Below, one piece after another: positions 1 through 10,260 of a stretch of 64,000 bases of DNA. The position numbers were made by a program, and so were the translations under genes. The DNA comes from Tamarix chinensis (Eukaryota > Streptophyta > Magnoliopsida > Caryophyllales > Tamaricaceae), in the NCBI GenBank assembly GCA_030549775.1, contig CM060175.1, forward strand, positions 10,004,455 to 10,068,454, given 5' to 3'. Below the pieces are notes generated by a model. It was not told the DNA's origin. It saw nothing but the letters and a program-made list of their open reading frames with translations, and ran no database searches. Position 1 is the stretch's first letter. Each line of letters starts with the position of its first letter.

Positions 1-451
1 ATAATAATTATAATAAGACCACTAATAGTGACACTTATGTTTCAAGTAATAGAACTCTAGCATTTTTAAGATTAAGTCTAACAATGGTGTTGGGTTTGAA
101 ATAATAATATTATAAGGTCACAATATTTCAAGTAAATTATTCCTAAGGGTGATAATGATAATAGTAATAATGCTAATAATAATGATAATAATAGTAATAA
201 TAACCATAATAACCCTAGCAATAATAATAACAATAACAATAACCTAGTATGGTTAAGTATTAATAATAATAACCTTAGTAAGGTAATAGAGATAATAATA
301 ATAATAATAGTAGGGTTGTTAATATTAACACTTATAAAATAAACCAAAGTTGAGCATAATAGGAGTTAGGGTTCCAAGAGATGTTTGTATGGTAAAAATG
401 ATAACTTTAATATCATAAGTCACAATATTAGAAATGATAATAATAATAAAA

Positions 452-484
<33 letters not shown>

Positions 485-2236
485 GAATAATAATAAGGAT
501 AATAGTAATAATTATAAGTATATTAGTATTAATATTAGTAGAAAATATTAGCAATTATATAAAAGGGGGTTAGGGTTTGGATGGGTGGAGAACCACCTAG
601 GGTCGGTGGTGGTCCGGCGGCGTTGCGTGGCGGCGTCGGCGGCGGCGGTGGAGAAGGAGAAGAGGGGGAAAGATGGGGGTGGCGGTGAGATGGGAGGAGG
701 AAAAAGGAAGCTAAGTGTGGGGGAGGATACAGCAGGGAGAGGGGAGTGGAATGAGGGTGGCGGCGTGAGCAGGGAGGCGGCGCGCGGCGGCGGATGCGGT
801 GGCCGAGGGAGGAGGAAGATGGTGGAAATGGTGGAGGCCGGTGGAGAAGGGAGCAGGGGGTAAGGAGGGTATGGGCAGGTAGGGGAGGACCTGCTGGTCA
901 CTTTGGAAGGTGGAGAAGGGGTTAATTATGGCGGAGGCGGCGGCAGAAGGTGGCGCGAGGTGGCGCGAGGTGGCGGCGACGATTTTTGGGCAGAGGATTT
1001 CGCACGGCTGTGGCGGCACGTGCGGGGTAGGAAGGGCAGCGGCGGTTGCTTGATTGCGTGGGGGGTGGTGCGAGGAGGAGTTTGGTGGGTAGAGGTGGTC
1101 TCAGCGGCGGCTGGGGGCGGCGGAAACGGCGTCTGTTCGGGCGGCGGCGAGGCAGGGTTTCAGCAAGGTCCAGAGGGAGGGACTTGCTGTGGCCGTTCGG
1201 GAGGGGGTATTTATAGGCCATTAAGGAGGGGAAAACGACGAAGGGGAGAGGGATGGCACGCGGGGCAGGGGTGCAGGTGGCCGGCCGATGGCAGGCGGTG
1301 CAGGTTCTGCCATGGCAGGCTGGGTCGGGGACAGGGAAGAAGAAAGGAAAGAGAAGGGCACGCGGGAAAGAGAGAGAGGGACTTGGTCGGGTCGAAAAAA
1401 AGAAAGAAAGCGACAGAAGAGAGGCAGGGAAGGACGATCAGGTTGGTGGCTGCCGGCGAAATCGACTTGCAGGTCGATTTGCAGGTCGGGGGGGCATGTC
1501 GAAGAAGAAGAAGATGGCAGGGTGGACCGGTGGTCCAGGGGAAAAGAAAAGAAGGGGAACCGGCCGGTTCGGTGGCGGTTATTTAATCTGTAAGTAAAAC
1601 GCGGCGTACTGGAGGTTGTGTGAGTAAAACGCAGCGTTGCGTCGAAGGTGGGCAACGGTCATAAGGTCATTTAGAGTGACGCGGCGTTTCGATGGCACTG
1701 AGGCCAAAACGCAGCGCACAGGCGCATGGGGGTCGCGTCGCACGGCGCTGGGCCGCGGGCGGGAAGAAGGAAGGAGAGGCCAGGGGCCTGGGCTTGTGCG
1801 CGAGACGGGGGAGAGGAGAGGGGTTTGGGCCGGTGGGCTGGCCCAGCCGGGGGAGAAGAAAGAAAAAAAAAGAAGAGGAGGGAGAAAAAAGGAAAAAAAA
1901 AGAGGGGAAAATAGGTAATAAATAGGATGGGGAAATTAAATAAAATAACTTATGGGTAAATTGGGGTATTTTTGGGTTATTTATAATATTAATATTTATA
2001 AGATATTAAATAAATTCCTTTTTGCTTATTTTAGACTATTTTAGATAACTTCCCTTAACCTCCATGCTAATTAGGAAAAATACCCAAAATTTCTTCTAAT
2101 TAAATTCTTTATTATTTTCCTCTTAATATACCTTAATTAATTCTCTACATCTTAATAAATGAGTTTATATAATTAATTTTCCTAATAATCCCTTATTTGG
2201 CCATAATTTCGGAAATTAGGATTTTGGGATATTACA
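1..2236 (-). mobile_element. Partial long terminal repeat (gypsy type), minus strand
   Basis: On the minus strand this segment begins at 2236 with TGTAATATCCC, a start typical of plant Ty3/gypsy LTRs (TGTAAYACCC). It then runs through about 300 bp of AT-rich DNA, a GC-rich core (about 570-1870, with poly-purine stretches) and an AT-rich part that leaves the window at base 1. The other LTR end is not visible, so length and target duplication are unknown. The same order (AT-rich, GC-rich core, AT-rich) is seen in the complete minus-strand solo LTR at 46721-51105. Long overlapping open frames on both strands inside the GC-rich core are low-complexity artefacts. The first 540 bases carry interrupted AAT-type simple repeats. 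Confidence 0.6.
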
Positions 2237-2259
2237 CCACATCATTATTCTAAGGGTGT

Positions 2260-2890
2260 CAGGGAGGACTGGCTTTGGTGAGGTAACAACACCCTCTATT
2301 GTACATGGGAGGGGAGGACCCTGTGATCCTGGAAGGGTGATCTGAGATATAGATCACACCTTCGAGGTCATGGACTACCCTCCAACTAGGTAGTTCAGTA
2401 TCATAGCATTCTTCCTTAGGGGCTTAGTAGACTCCTGGTGGGTCGAGCACCACACCCGGGATGGTCTTCAGGTGACCTGTGAAGCTTTCAAGGCCACCCT
2501 ACGAACTAGGTTCTACTTAGAGATATTGAAGAGGGATAAACTCAAGGAGTTCATGCAACTCACTCAAGGTAGCATGAGAGTCTAGTACTACTATGCTCAC
2601 TTCACCGAGCTACTTAGGTTTACCTAAGCGTTGCTACGAACGAGTCCATCGTGATATATCAATTTGATTAAGGGCTTCATTTCAGCATATATAAGATGAT
2701 GGGAGGACTGGCCTTCTCAGACTTAGCCACCTTATACGAGTGTGCCTGCGTTGCTGCAACTATGGTCTAAGAACAAGCATCAATCCTAAGGAAGAAGAGA
2801 CTAGAGGCCTAAAACTTCAGGATTAGGATCCAGCCCCGAGTAGGAGAACCCTTAGGACATCAGTAGAGGGGTTCAATCAGAGGTTAGGGA
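2260..2890 (+). pseudogene. Ty3/gypsy gag fragment
   Basis: Conceptual translation around 2415-2620 gives a recognisable retrotransposon Gag core: SWWVEHHTRDGL, then a CEAFKATLRTRFYLEILKR segment, then KLKEFMQLTQGSM, a stop, and YYAHFTELLRF. This matches the known Del/Tekay-type pattern (W..W..FK..F...Y....R..K..EF..L.QG.M.V..Y...F..L.RF). Several stops interrupt the frame and no start or zinc knuckle was found. It is an inactive remnant. It lies directly right of a minus-strand LTR end but is itself on the plus strand, so that LTR probably inserted into older gypsy DNA. A related Gag core is seen at about 54960-55100. Confidence 0.7.
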
Positions 2891-5189
2891 CCATTGGATA
2901 TTTTTATCCTAAATCTTTACTTAGATATTTTACCTTGGCCCATCCTCTAATATGTGCGAGAATCCCCTAACCATCACCCTACTCTCCCCTACCTCGACAC
3001 CTTACTCTTAAGCACCATCACTCTACACTATCTGCATCATACCTCCCCTCTCCCCCTTGTTTTTCTCTCCTGGTTTTCTTCCTCATTTCACTGCACACAA
3101 CCTCCTTCTTAACCTCTTCTTTCATCGCTTGTGGCATGCCAAAAACTCACATGCAAACCTGCATTTACCTCTTCCTTCTCCTAAGCGCCCTTGCACTAAA
3201 TGTTTCCTCTCCATTTCTTCCCCATTGTTTGCTCTTTCCACCACCATTTTGTTTGGTGCAACACCAACCCCTACCGACCTCTTGAACAAGCCACCGGCCT
3301 CCTTAACAATCCACCAGCCACCACCATCGAAACTCCATACCCTACATTGACCATCATCACCATATCATCCTCTATACTTTCACTTACAACCCCTAAACCA
3401 TCCTCTCCCTCATACACTTGCCCCATCTTCCTTACCTACGGCATCCCCCATTGATACCACCAGTCACTTCCATCTTCCTTCCCCTCTACCTTTGGCATTT
3501 CCTACCATTCCTAGCCCATCACCATTTGCTATTGCTGTCATTCCCTCATCCGTCCATTCATCCTTGACCCCCAAAGCCAACATCCCCACCTTTAGCCATT
3601 TTAGCTGAAGCTCCACCACTTTCCTACACTTATTATCACCGAAGCCATTCTCCTCTTCTTTAACCCTTTGTGCTACTCATCTTCTCTTCCCTTTTCTACA
3701 CTTTTCCCTCTATTATTCCCTCCCTATATTCTTCCATTTTTACCATTTGTTGGTTCCTTAAGTACCAACCATTCTTTCCATTTACACCCTTTAGTCTTCT
3801 CAACTAAAACTCCCTCCATTGGTGTTAAGTTTCTTCCTTTTCTTTCCTCTTTCTTAATCCACTGGTTATTAGCCTTAATTATTTTAGTAAATTAGGATTA
3901 TTATTTTATAGTATTATATGCTAATATATGTGTGTGTTTGGATGTTAAATTCCTAGGTGATCCTTAAGAGACTTGGAGATTACCTCTTTTGTATAAGCTT
4001 GAATTTTGATAAATCCAATTATTGATACAATGATAGAAATTATGTGCATGCATGCTACGAAATTTTAGACCTAGAATCATGTAAGGGTTTATGCTTTCGA
4101 GTATTTTATCATGTATGATATAATGATAATATGTTAAAGGGATGATGTGCATGATTATCGATAATTAAGTTGTATGCATGAAATATGTCAAATGGTATAT
4201 GTCTGCACATCTTAGATTTTGTTATGGTCTTCATTATCATTAAGTAATGATTCAAATCCTATATTATATGTCTCATGAATGCTCATGTATGGATATAAAG
4301 TTACGATAGTTCACATGGACAAGTATGTGCGTGATTATGGTTGGCTTATGCTAAATTCTATTTTGCATGACCTAAGGTTAGAGATATGCTCCTACATGTA
4401 CTATGATGATAATATGTCTATTTAAATAATGTCTCATGCTTTAACTATGCACGTGTATGCTGAATGAAATATGTGGAACATGATGGTTGCATGATTAGGG
4501 TTTTGGTGGGCATAACCCACTAAAAGTATGAAAAGTAAAAAATAAAGTTAATTGTCAAACTGCAAGGATTAACTACATGCTAAAATAAGATAAAATGTTG
4601 CCTTGTTTTCTGCTCATGAAAAATCTCTCATGATGATAATAGTTGATATGATAAATGGATACAATGAGAAAACTAGGGTTTTGAAGGGTAGTTTAGTAAT
4701 TTTAACCTAATGTAGCTTTTATAAATAAATGAATGCTAGGATGGCCTTAGATTTTTAATTACTTAACCTTAGATTTGACTTGGCTTGACATTAACTTGTG
4801 ACCTTAGGGTTTATCTAAATAATTAAAAATAAAAGGGGGGAATGGATAAGTATAGAAAATGGAAATTATTGTGAATTATGTGACTTATGCGATTACCTCA
4901 TAAAATATTAATACTTAAAGTGAAAGTTCTTGAGTGGTAATGGTTTCTCTCTAGGGTTTTCTACCTTAGAGGTGAGGTATTAGCCCTCATTTTTGGTTCA
5001 CCAATGTGTCGTTATACCCTAGTTTTTAAGGCTCTATAGGGGGTATGGATACTTAAGGACTAATTGACCGAGATTGGAAGGATATTGTTTTACTTTCAAG
5101 CACTGGTATGACCAGGCTTACCACTATGTCCCTGAGTTCAAGGTAAGGGTATTGTGTTACTTTTGGACACCAATATTACTAGGTGTATC

Positions 5190-6576
5190 ATTGTGTCCCT
5201 AGGTTAATTTGTATACCTATTAAGTTAAAGATAAAATTGAAATGTTTATTATGAAATAAAAGAAATGGATTGTTAGTTTAATAGTTGTCTTAGTGCCCTA
5301 CCTTGGTATTGTGATGGATTGTTGGTTCGGTGGTTGCCTTTGTACCTTACCTTGGTTTATGTTGGATTTGTTTTTTTAGTAGTCTCCTTAGTGTCCTACC
5401 TTGGTATTGTTTTGTATTGTTGTTTTGGTAGTTGCCTTAGTGCCCTACTCTTATGGTTGAAATGTACTTAACTAATCAAATATGACTTTACACTTTGCAA
5501 TGACGAGGAGTGGATTGGTATGCTTTGCTTTTGATTTGAGACTTGGACCATGATATATGTTTCTCCATGAGTATTTTGTTATAGTGTTTATACATGATAT
5601 TCAATTTTTATGTGGCTATGTGGAATGTGGGTATGCTACCTCTTAGAAGGTATTATGATTTACTCAATACTAGAATGTTGTACTGATACTACTTTTGCAG
5701 ATGACTATGTGAGGGCCATGAATGGCATGAAGGTTATAAGTACGGGAAGGACAAGTAGAGTCCTTGGAAGATGTTTCATTTTCAAAATGGGCCTCTAAGT
5801 TTAAGAGTTAGGCTCCGTTTGGATTGGGGTGAATTGAGGTAAGGGTAAATATTAAAAATTAACCTAGGTGAAGGGAATGGAGGTGAATCATGGTGAATAT
5901 TTTAAAATATTTTTTGGATGATATTAACCTAACCTGCGTGAATCGAGGTGAATGTTTTAAAATTTTTGTTTAAATTGAGGTGAATGAAGACTAAAATAAT
6001 AAAACAAATGATATTTATACCCTAGTATTAAATAAATAAGTCATATTGAGGGGTATTTTGGTCCTATCAAGTTAAAAATTTACTTATTCTTTTACCTTCA
6101 CCTCCGTTACCCCCGAAATTAGAGGTTAATAAAAACGAGGTTAATCGAGGTGAATGGAGGTGAAACATTAACCTCGATTCACTAAGGTCAAATTATAAAC
6201 CTGATATCCAAACGAGGCGAATCAATTCATTCACCTCCATTAACCTTCTTCCACCCCAATCTAAACAGAGCCTTAGAGCAAACTAGAAGTATACCTTTGG
6301 GTGTTGGTTTTTGCTACTGTTGGTTTTCCTTTGGATTCTTATGTCCCGTACTATACTTTAGTTATACTATTGTACTATGACATTTATTCATAAATCTATT
6401 ATATATTATTTCTATTTTTGCTGAGTTACATTAGTTGAGTTTTGTTTTAACCTTAGCACTTAGTGTAAGCAAGGCGAGGAGTCAGACTTGTGCTAAGTGT
6501 GGTGGTAACACCTAGTAATTTCAGTTGGTAAAATGGAGGTGTTACAAGTTAGTTAGATGCAAACCATTAAGTTAAC
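5190..6576 (+). repeat. Tandem duplication, copy 1 (contains MITE)
   Basis: From TGTCCCTAGGTTAATTTG onwards this segment aligns almost along its whole length with 6577-7530. Shared stretches include AATGTTTATTATGAAATAAA, ATGGTTGAAATGTACTTAAC and GTCCTTGG near the right side. Without the 462-bp MITE and its 3-bp duplication the unit is about 920 bp. The duplication includes the LTR 3' end and the 30 nt after it, so it copied already integrated DNA rather than being two independent LTRs. Visible differences are scattered substitutions and small indels, so the duplication is not recent. Confidence 0.8.
5811..6272. mobile_element. Tourist-like MITE (PIF/Harbinger type), 462 bp
   Basis: The ends form terminal inverted repeats: the left end begins GGCTCCGTTTGGATTGGGGTG and the reverse complement of the right end begins GGCTCTGTTTAGATTGGGGTG, with only two mismatches in 21. 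It is flanked by the 3-bp target duplication TTA (5808-5810 and 6273-6275), the target type of PIF/Harbinger elements. Subterminal inverted repeats built on AGGTGAAT/ATTCACCT are present, and there is no coding capacity, so it is non-autonomous. The homologous place in the second copy of the surrounding duplication (about 7205) lacks the element and serves as an empty site. No transposase source is visible in the window. Confidence 0.9.
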
Positions 6577-7530
6577 TGTATCTCTAGGTTGATTTATATC
6601 CCTATCAAGTTAAAAAAAAGTAACATAGAAATGTTTATTATGAAATAAAAGAAATGGATTGTTGGTTTGATAGCTGCCTTAGTGCCTTACCTTGGTATTA
6701 TGATGGATTTTTAGTTCGTTGGTTGTCTTATTGTCCTACCTTGGTTTACATTGGATTTGTTAGTTTAGTAGCCGCCTTAGTGTCCTACCTTAGTATTGTT
6801 TTGGATTAGTATTTTGGTAGTTACCTTAGTGCCCTACTCCTATGGTTGAAATGTACTTAACTAATCAAATGTGAATTTACACTTTGAAATGATGAGAAGT
6901 GGATTGGTATGCTTTGCTTTTGAGTTGAGACTTAGACCATAATATATGTTTCTCCATGAGTATTTTTTGTATGGGTTATACCTTGTACTTATACATGATA
7001 TTCAGTTTTTGTGTGGCTATATGGAATGTGGGTATATTGCCTCCTATAAAGTATTGTGATTTACTAATTATGAGAAAGTCATACTGATACTACTTTTGCA
7101 TATGACTATTTGAGGGTCATGAATGGCATGAAGGTTATAGGTGTGGGCAAGACAAGTCGAGTCCTTGGAAAGATGTTCCATTTTTGGAATGAGCCTTCGA
7201 GTCTAAGAGATATGACAAATCAGAGTTGTACCTTTGGGTGCTGGTTTTTGCTACTATTGGTTTTCCTTTGGACTCTTATATTTCATACTATAGTTATACT
7301 ATTGTACTACGGCATTTATTCATAACTTTATTGTGTATTATTTCTATTTTTGCCGACTTACATTGGTTGAGTTTTATTTTAGCCTTAGCACTTAGTGTGG
7401 TGGTCAGACTTATGCTAAGTATGGTGGTAACACTTAGTAATTTATTAATTAAAGCTTCTACAAAAACAAAAATTTTCAGTTCGTAAAATGGGGTGTTACA
7501 AGTTAGTTAGAGGTAAACGATTAAATTAAC
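6577..7530 (+). repeat. Tandem duplication, copy 2 (no MITE)
   Basis: This is the second copy of the LTR 3' segment at 5190-6576, ending with the LTR end GGGGTGTTACA at 7500 and the same 30-nt flank (26 of 30 positions shared by eye). It contains a hairpin-forming pair CACTTAG (7389-7395) and CTAAGT (7415-7420) that is also present in copy 1. Two open frames here (7110-7325 and 7226-7486) resemble no known family and are probably chance frames in LTR sequence. Confidence 0.8.
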
Positions 7531-7559
7531 ATCAACATGACTACGTTCACCATTTCCTC

Positions 7560-7990
7560 TCTATCGATATACGGTGTTAAACATTGATGCATCATATTCA
7601 TTTATACCTTCTACTTTTTGTTGATAGAGTTGGTATTTTACCTTCTTCTACTATTATTGCATCTAGTGTGCTACCTCCTAGAAACTATATTACATGTACT
7701 AGATTGTTTTGTGTTATGGTTTAAGTCATAGGTGGGGTGGAGTTTTCTGTGGACCTAATAGGGTTTGATATGTGATGTTTTGACATCATATTAGGTATGT
7801 ACATGATGGAGAGGTATCAAGCAGTGTTGGATTATGTTCCAGAGAATGTTTTTCTTAGACGACATTTAGGTGATAAGATCTCTTACCAAATATGGAAGCC
7901 TAAAATCGCTATGAAGATTGTGTTCGCCCTCACATTTGATTCTTTAGTTTATACTTGTGTAATATATGAGATCTAACGAGATACTAATTG
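7560..7990 (+). pseudogene. Ty3/gypsy protease-region fragment
   Basis: Translation of about 7660-7860 gives SVDLIGFDM, a stop, then CFDIILGMYMMERYQAVLDY. This matches the conserved segment just after the protease active site in Del/Tekay-type polyproteins (DLIVLDMxDFDVILGMDWL..Y.A..DC). Stops and frame breaks make it inactive. It follows an LTR end and a probable primer-binding-site remnant on the same strand, with gag missing, so it looks like an internally deleted element. The similarity fades by about 7990. Confidence 0.6.
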
Positions 7991-8763
7991 TGCATGATTT
8001 TTTTAGATGTATTACGAGAGTAGATACTTGTTCATTTAAATTATAAGAATATTAGTTGTAAAAGGAAAAAATGTTTGGGAAAAAATTTAGAAATATTTTT
8101 GATGTTAAATGTGAGGGAGAATATATTAAAGAGAATATGATTTATAAGAGATGCATTTTCATTAAATCAAGATAAAATTTTATTTAAATTCTGTCAATCA
8201 ACTACCAAGTCCTGTTTTTTGACAAAACAATAATAATTGATGGAAGGGCAGACAGTGCTTTAAATATTATTTATGGGAATTTATGATATAGTGTTATTTT
8301 GATAGATGGTTTACGGCGTATTTTGCATAAATATAGAAATATACGGCGCATTTTTCCCTTATTTTGAACGCTCGCTGCACGAACTATTTTAAATTACCTG
8401 AAATTCCCTTTATCAGTTTCCCGCTATAAAAAAGTTACCAAATCAAAATTATTAGTCTCCGGATTGAAAGACGACAACGGTTATGATGATGATACACCTG
8501 CTTCGACCCCACAAGTAGGCCCACCTTTCACATCCTTCTTTTAAGAATCCATCTGTCTTCCATTACCCGCTTATGAATGCAAAACTCAGAACTAGTAGTA
8601 GCCTAGTAGGAGTTTTTATTTAATTCCTTTTCTTTTTTCATGAGGGTCGCCTTGCCTTGCCCAGTAAGAGTTGTTCTCGGTAAAAAGAAAAAGAAAGAGC
8701 ACAAAGGATAATAACAATTAAAAAAAAAGGCTGTATATTTGAAATTCCCAGTTCAAATTCTGT
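7990..8763 (+). promoter_or_regulatory. Upstream region of the EXORDIUM-like gene
   Basis: About 770 bp of non-coding DNA between retrotransposon remains and the TATA box of the EXORDIUM-like gene. From about 8330 the composition turns less AT-rich than the surroundings, as expected of a promoter-proximal region. The GCC-containing stretch near 8510-8530 and the purine-rich run at 8675-8700 stand out, but no response element could be assigned with confidence. Two ACGGCG motifs (around 8312 and 8343) lie about 30 bp apart. No open frame here is worth calling. Confidence 0.4.
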
Positions 8764-8766
8764 CAA

Positions 8767-8774
8767 TATAAATA
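8767..8774 (+). promoter_or_regulatory. TATA box of the EXORDIUM-like gene
   Basis: TATAAATA lies 95 bp upstream of the start codon, within AATATAAATACACC. A plant TATA box normally sits about 30 bp before the transcription start, which would put the start near 8797 and give a CT-rich 5' leader of about 65 nt. The leader has no upstream ATG. This supports the ATG at 8862 as the initiation codon. Confidence 0.75.
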
Positions 8775-8861
8775 CACCTCGGTGTCTCAGTCTCACACTC
8801 GCTCGATCGCTCACTCACTCATACTTCAGTCAGTCAGGCACACCTCCCGCTGCCCGCTACC

Positions 8862-9917
8862 ATGTCCCACTCCTTCGCTAACGCCCCAGAACCACCAATC
8901 TCGGTTCTGCTCACGGCGGTTCTACTTCTCTCTCTCAACCTTCTCCTCTTACCCGACCAGACCGCCGCATGGCGTCCATGGCCTAACACAGTGAAAAACA
9001 CAACAGCCGATATCGAATTCGGATCCTCGAAAAAATATGAAGGCTCGTCTGAATTCGTCCGCATGAAATACCACATGGGTCCCGTCCTCACATCCAACAT
9101 AACCGTCCACATAATCTGGTACGGCACCTGGCAGACCTCTCAAAAACACATAATCCGTGAATTCATTAGTTCAATCTCCGATCACTCCGCCAAAGGACCT
9201 TCCGTTTCCGGCTGGTGGAAGACCGTCCAACTCTATACCGACCAAACGGGTTCCAACATCTCGAGGACCGTTCATCTCGGTAAAGAGAAAAACGACCGGT
9301 TTTACTCCCACGGAAAATCGCTGACCCGTCTCTCAATCCAATCCGTAATAAAATCCGCCGTAACCGCCACCACAAAACCGCTCCCAATTTCTCCAAAACA
9401 CGGAATATACCTAGTGCTGACGTCCCCAGAGGTAACCGTACAAGATTTTTGCGGACAAGTCTGTGGGTTCCATTACTTCACCTTCCCTTCAATCGTAGGG
9501 TACACCTTGCCCTACGCTTGGATAGGCAACAGCGAGAAATTATGTCCGGGGGTATGCGCATACCCGTATGCAGTCCCGAATTACATACCGGGCCTGAAGG
9601 CGTTCAAGTCGCCGAACGGCGACGTAGGTGTGGACGGGATGATAAGTGTCATAGGACATGAGATTGCAGAGTTGGCTAGTAACCCACTAGCGAATGCTTG
9701 GTACGCCGGTCCGGATCCAATTGCTCCTGTCGAGATAGCCGATCTTTGCGAAGGGATATACGGAACGGGTGGTGGTGGTTCGTATACGGGTCAGCTATTG
9801 GATGGACATGATGGTGCCACGTATAACATGATTGGGATCAGGAGGAGGTTTTTGGTTCAGTGGCTCTGGAACCACGTCGTCAGTTATTGTACTGGTCCGA
9901 ATGCTCTCGATCAGTAA
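8862..9917 (+). CDS. EXL: EXORDIUM-like protein (phosphate-induced protein 1 family)
   Basis: Intact single-exon gene of 351 codons, typical of this plant family (PF04674), whose members are secreted to the apoplast and linked to growth control by brassinosteroid and carbon status; the biochemical activity is not established. Residues 1-36 form a signal peptide with a leucine-rich core (about 16-30) and a likely cleavage after the TAA before W37. The conserved region follows: YHMGPVLTSNITVHIIWYG, a GWWKT block, VYLVLTS-like GIYLVLTSPEVTV, the cysteine pairs DFCGQVCGFH and CPGVCAYPY, the block GHEIAELASNPLANAWY, DLCEG and the C-terminal SYCTGPNALDQ. Length matches EXL members (roughly 300-350). 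The start context TACCATGTC follows a short leader. Base composition is far richer in G+C than the flanks, as expected of a conserved gene. Assignment to an EXL subgroup (5/6/7-like) is only a guess. It is the only clearly intact gene here. Confidence 0.97.
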   Translation: MSHSFANAPEPPISVLLTAVLLLSLNLLLLPDQTAAWRPWPNTVKNTTADIEFGSSKKYEGSSEFVRMKYHMGPVLTSNITVHIIWYGTWQTSQKHIIREFISSISDHSAKGPSVSGWWKTVQLYTDQTGSNISRTVHLGKEKNDRFYSHGKSLTRLSIQSVIKSAVTATTKPLPISPKHGIYLVLTSPEVTVQDFCGQVCGFHYFTFPSIVGYTLPYAWIGNSEKLCPGVCAYPYAVPNYIPGLKAFKSPNGDVGVDGMISVIGHEIAELASNPLANAWYAGPDPIAPVEIADLCEGIYGTGGGGSYTGQLLDGHDGATYNMIGIRRRFLVQWLWNHVVSYCTGPNALDQ

Positions 9918-10260
9918 GAGTGAAAAGGGATTCGGGTTCTGATTTGGGTTGTGGAGCAAAAGGGGGGGGGGGAGGACTAGTGGGTAAAAAACTGCTTGAA
10001 CATGGATCATGGGAAGATGGGTATATGGGTAATGGCGAATTAGCCTGTCCCCCCGCCCCTTTTTCTAAGTTTGATTACTGTTCTGTTCTATTTTCAATGT
10101 GTTTTGGTGGGTAATTAAGATCAGTACAATATATATTAATATTAAATACTATTTCTGCTAGAATGAATGGTTTTTGGTGTGCTAGTTCTTGAGTCGAGTT
10201 AAATGTGTATTAATAAGCTTATTAATGTATACTGGCTTCTGTATAGATATTGGGTTGTTA
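9918..10260 (+). other. 3' flank / probable 3' UTR of the EXORDIUM-like gene
   Basis: The stop codon TAA (9915-9917) is followed by a G run (about 9962-9972) and a T-rich tail. Near-consensus plant polyadenylation elements occur as AATATATATT and ATTAAATA around 10125-10147. The exact cleavage site cannot be set from sequence. A short frame at 9860-10114 overlaps the end of the gene in another frame and is a shadow. Confidence 0.45.

Larger units (their letters stand above)
2890..7500 (+). mobile_element. Ty3/gypsy LTR, plus strand, internally duplicated and carrying a MITE
   Basis: A pyrimidine-rich stretch (about 2940-3880) followed by AT-rich DNA ends at GGTGTTACA (6546), a typical LTR 3' end; a second, similar end lies at 7500. 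Both ends are followed by about 30 nt starting AGTTAGTTAG, which resembles a decayed primer-binding site (compare AGTTGGTATGAGAGC after the LTR at 54394). The 3' part of the LTR plus this flank is present twice (5190-6576 and 6577-7530). A MITE at 5811-6272 interrupts the first copy. The 5' end was not located with certainty. Open frames at 3057-3454 and 3668-3895 are pyrimidine-rich low-complexity reading frames and are not considered genes. Confidence 0.55.

Noticed and set aside
78..573. Leucine-rich minus-strand frame (78-347) and asparagine-rich plus-strand frame (385-573)
   Set aside because: Both are direct translations of interrupted AAT simple repeats.
548..1925. Many long overlapping open frames on both strands
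   Set aside because: They lie in the GC-rich, purine-rich core of an LTR. Translations are low-complexity G/R/P/S strings, frames overlap in both directions, and no domain is visible.
3057..3895. Open frames 3057-3350, 3200-3454 and 3668-3895
   Set aside because: Pyrimidine-rich leader-like sequence also found in the other long LTRs; products are S/P/L/F-rich with no domain.
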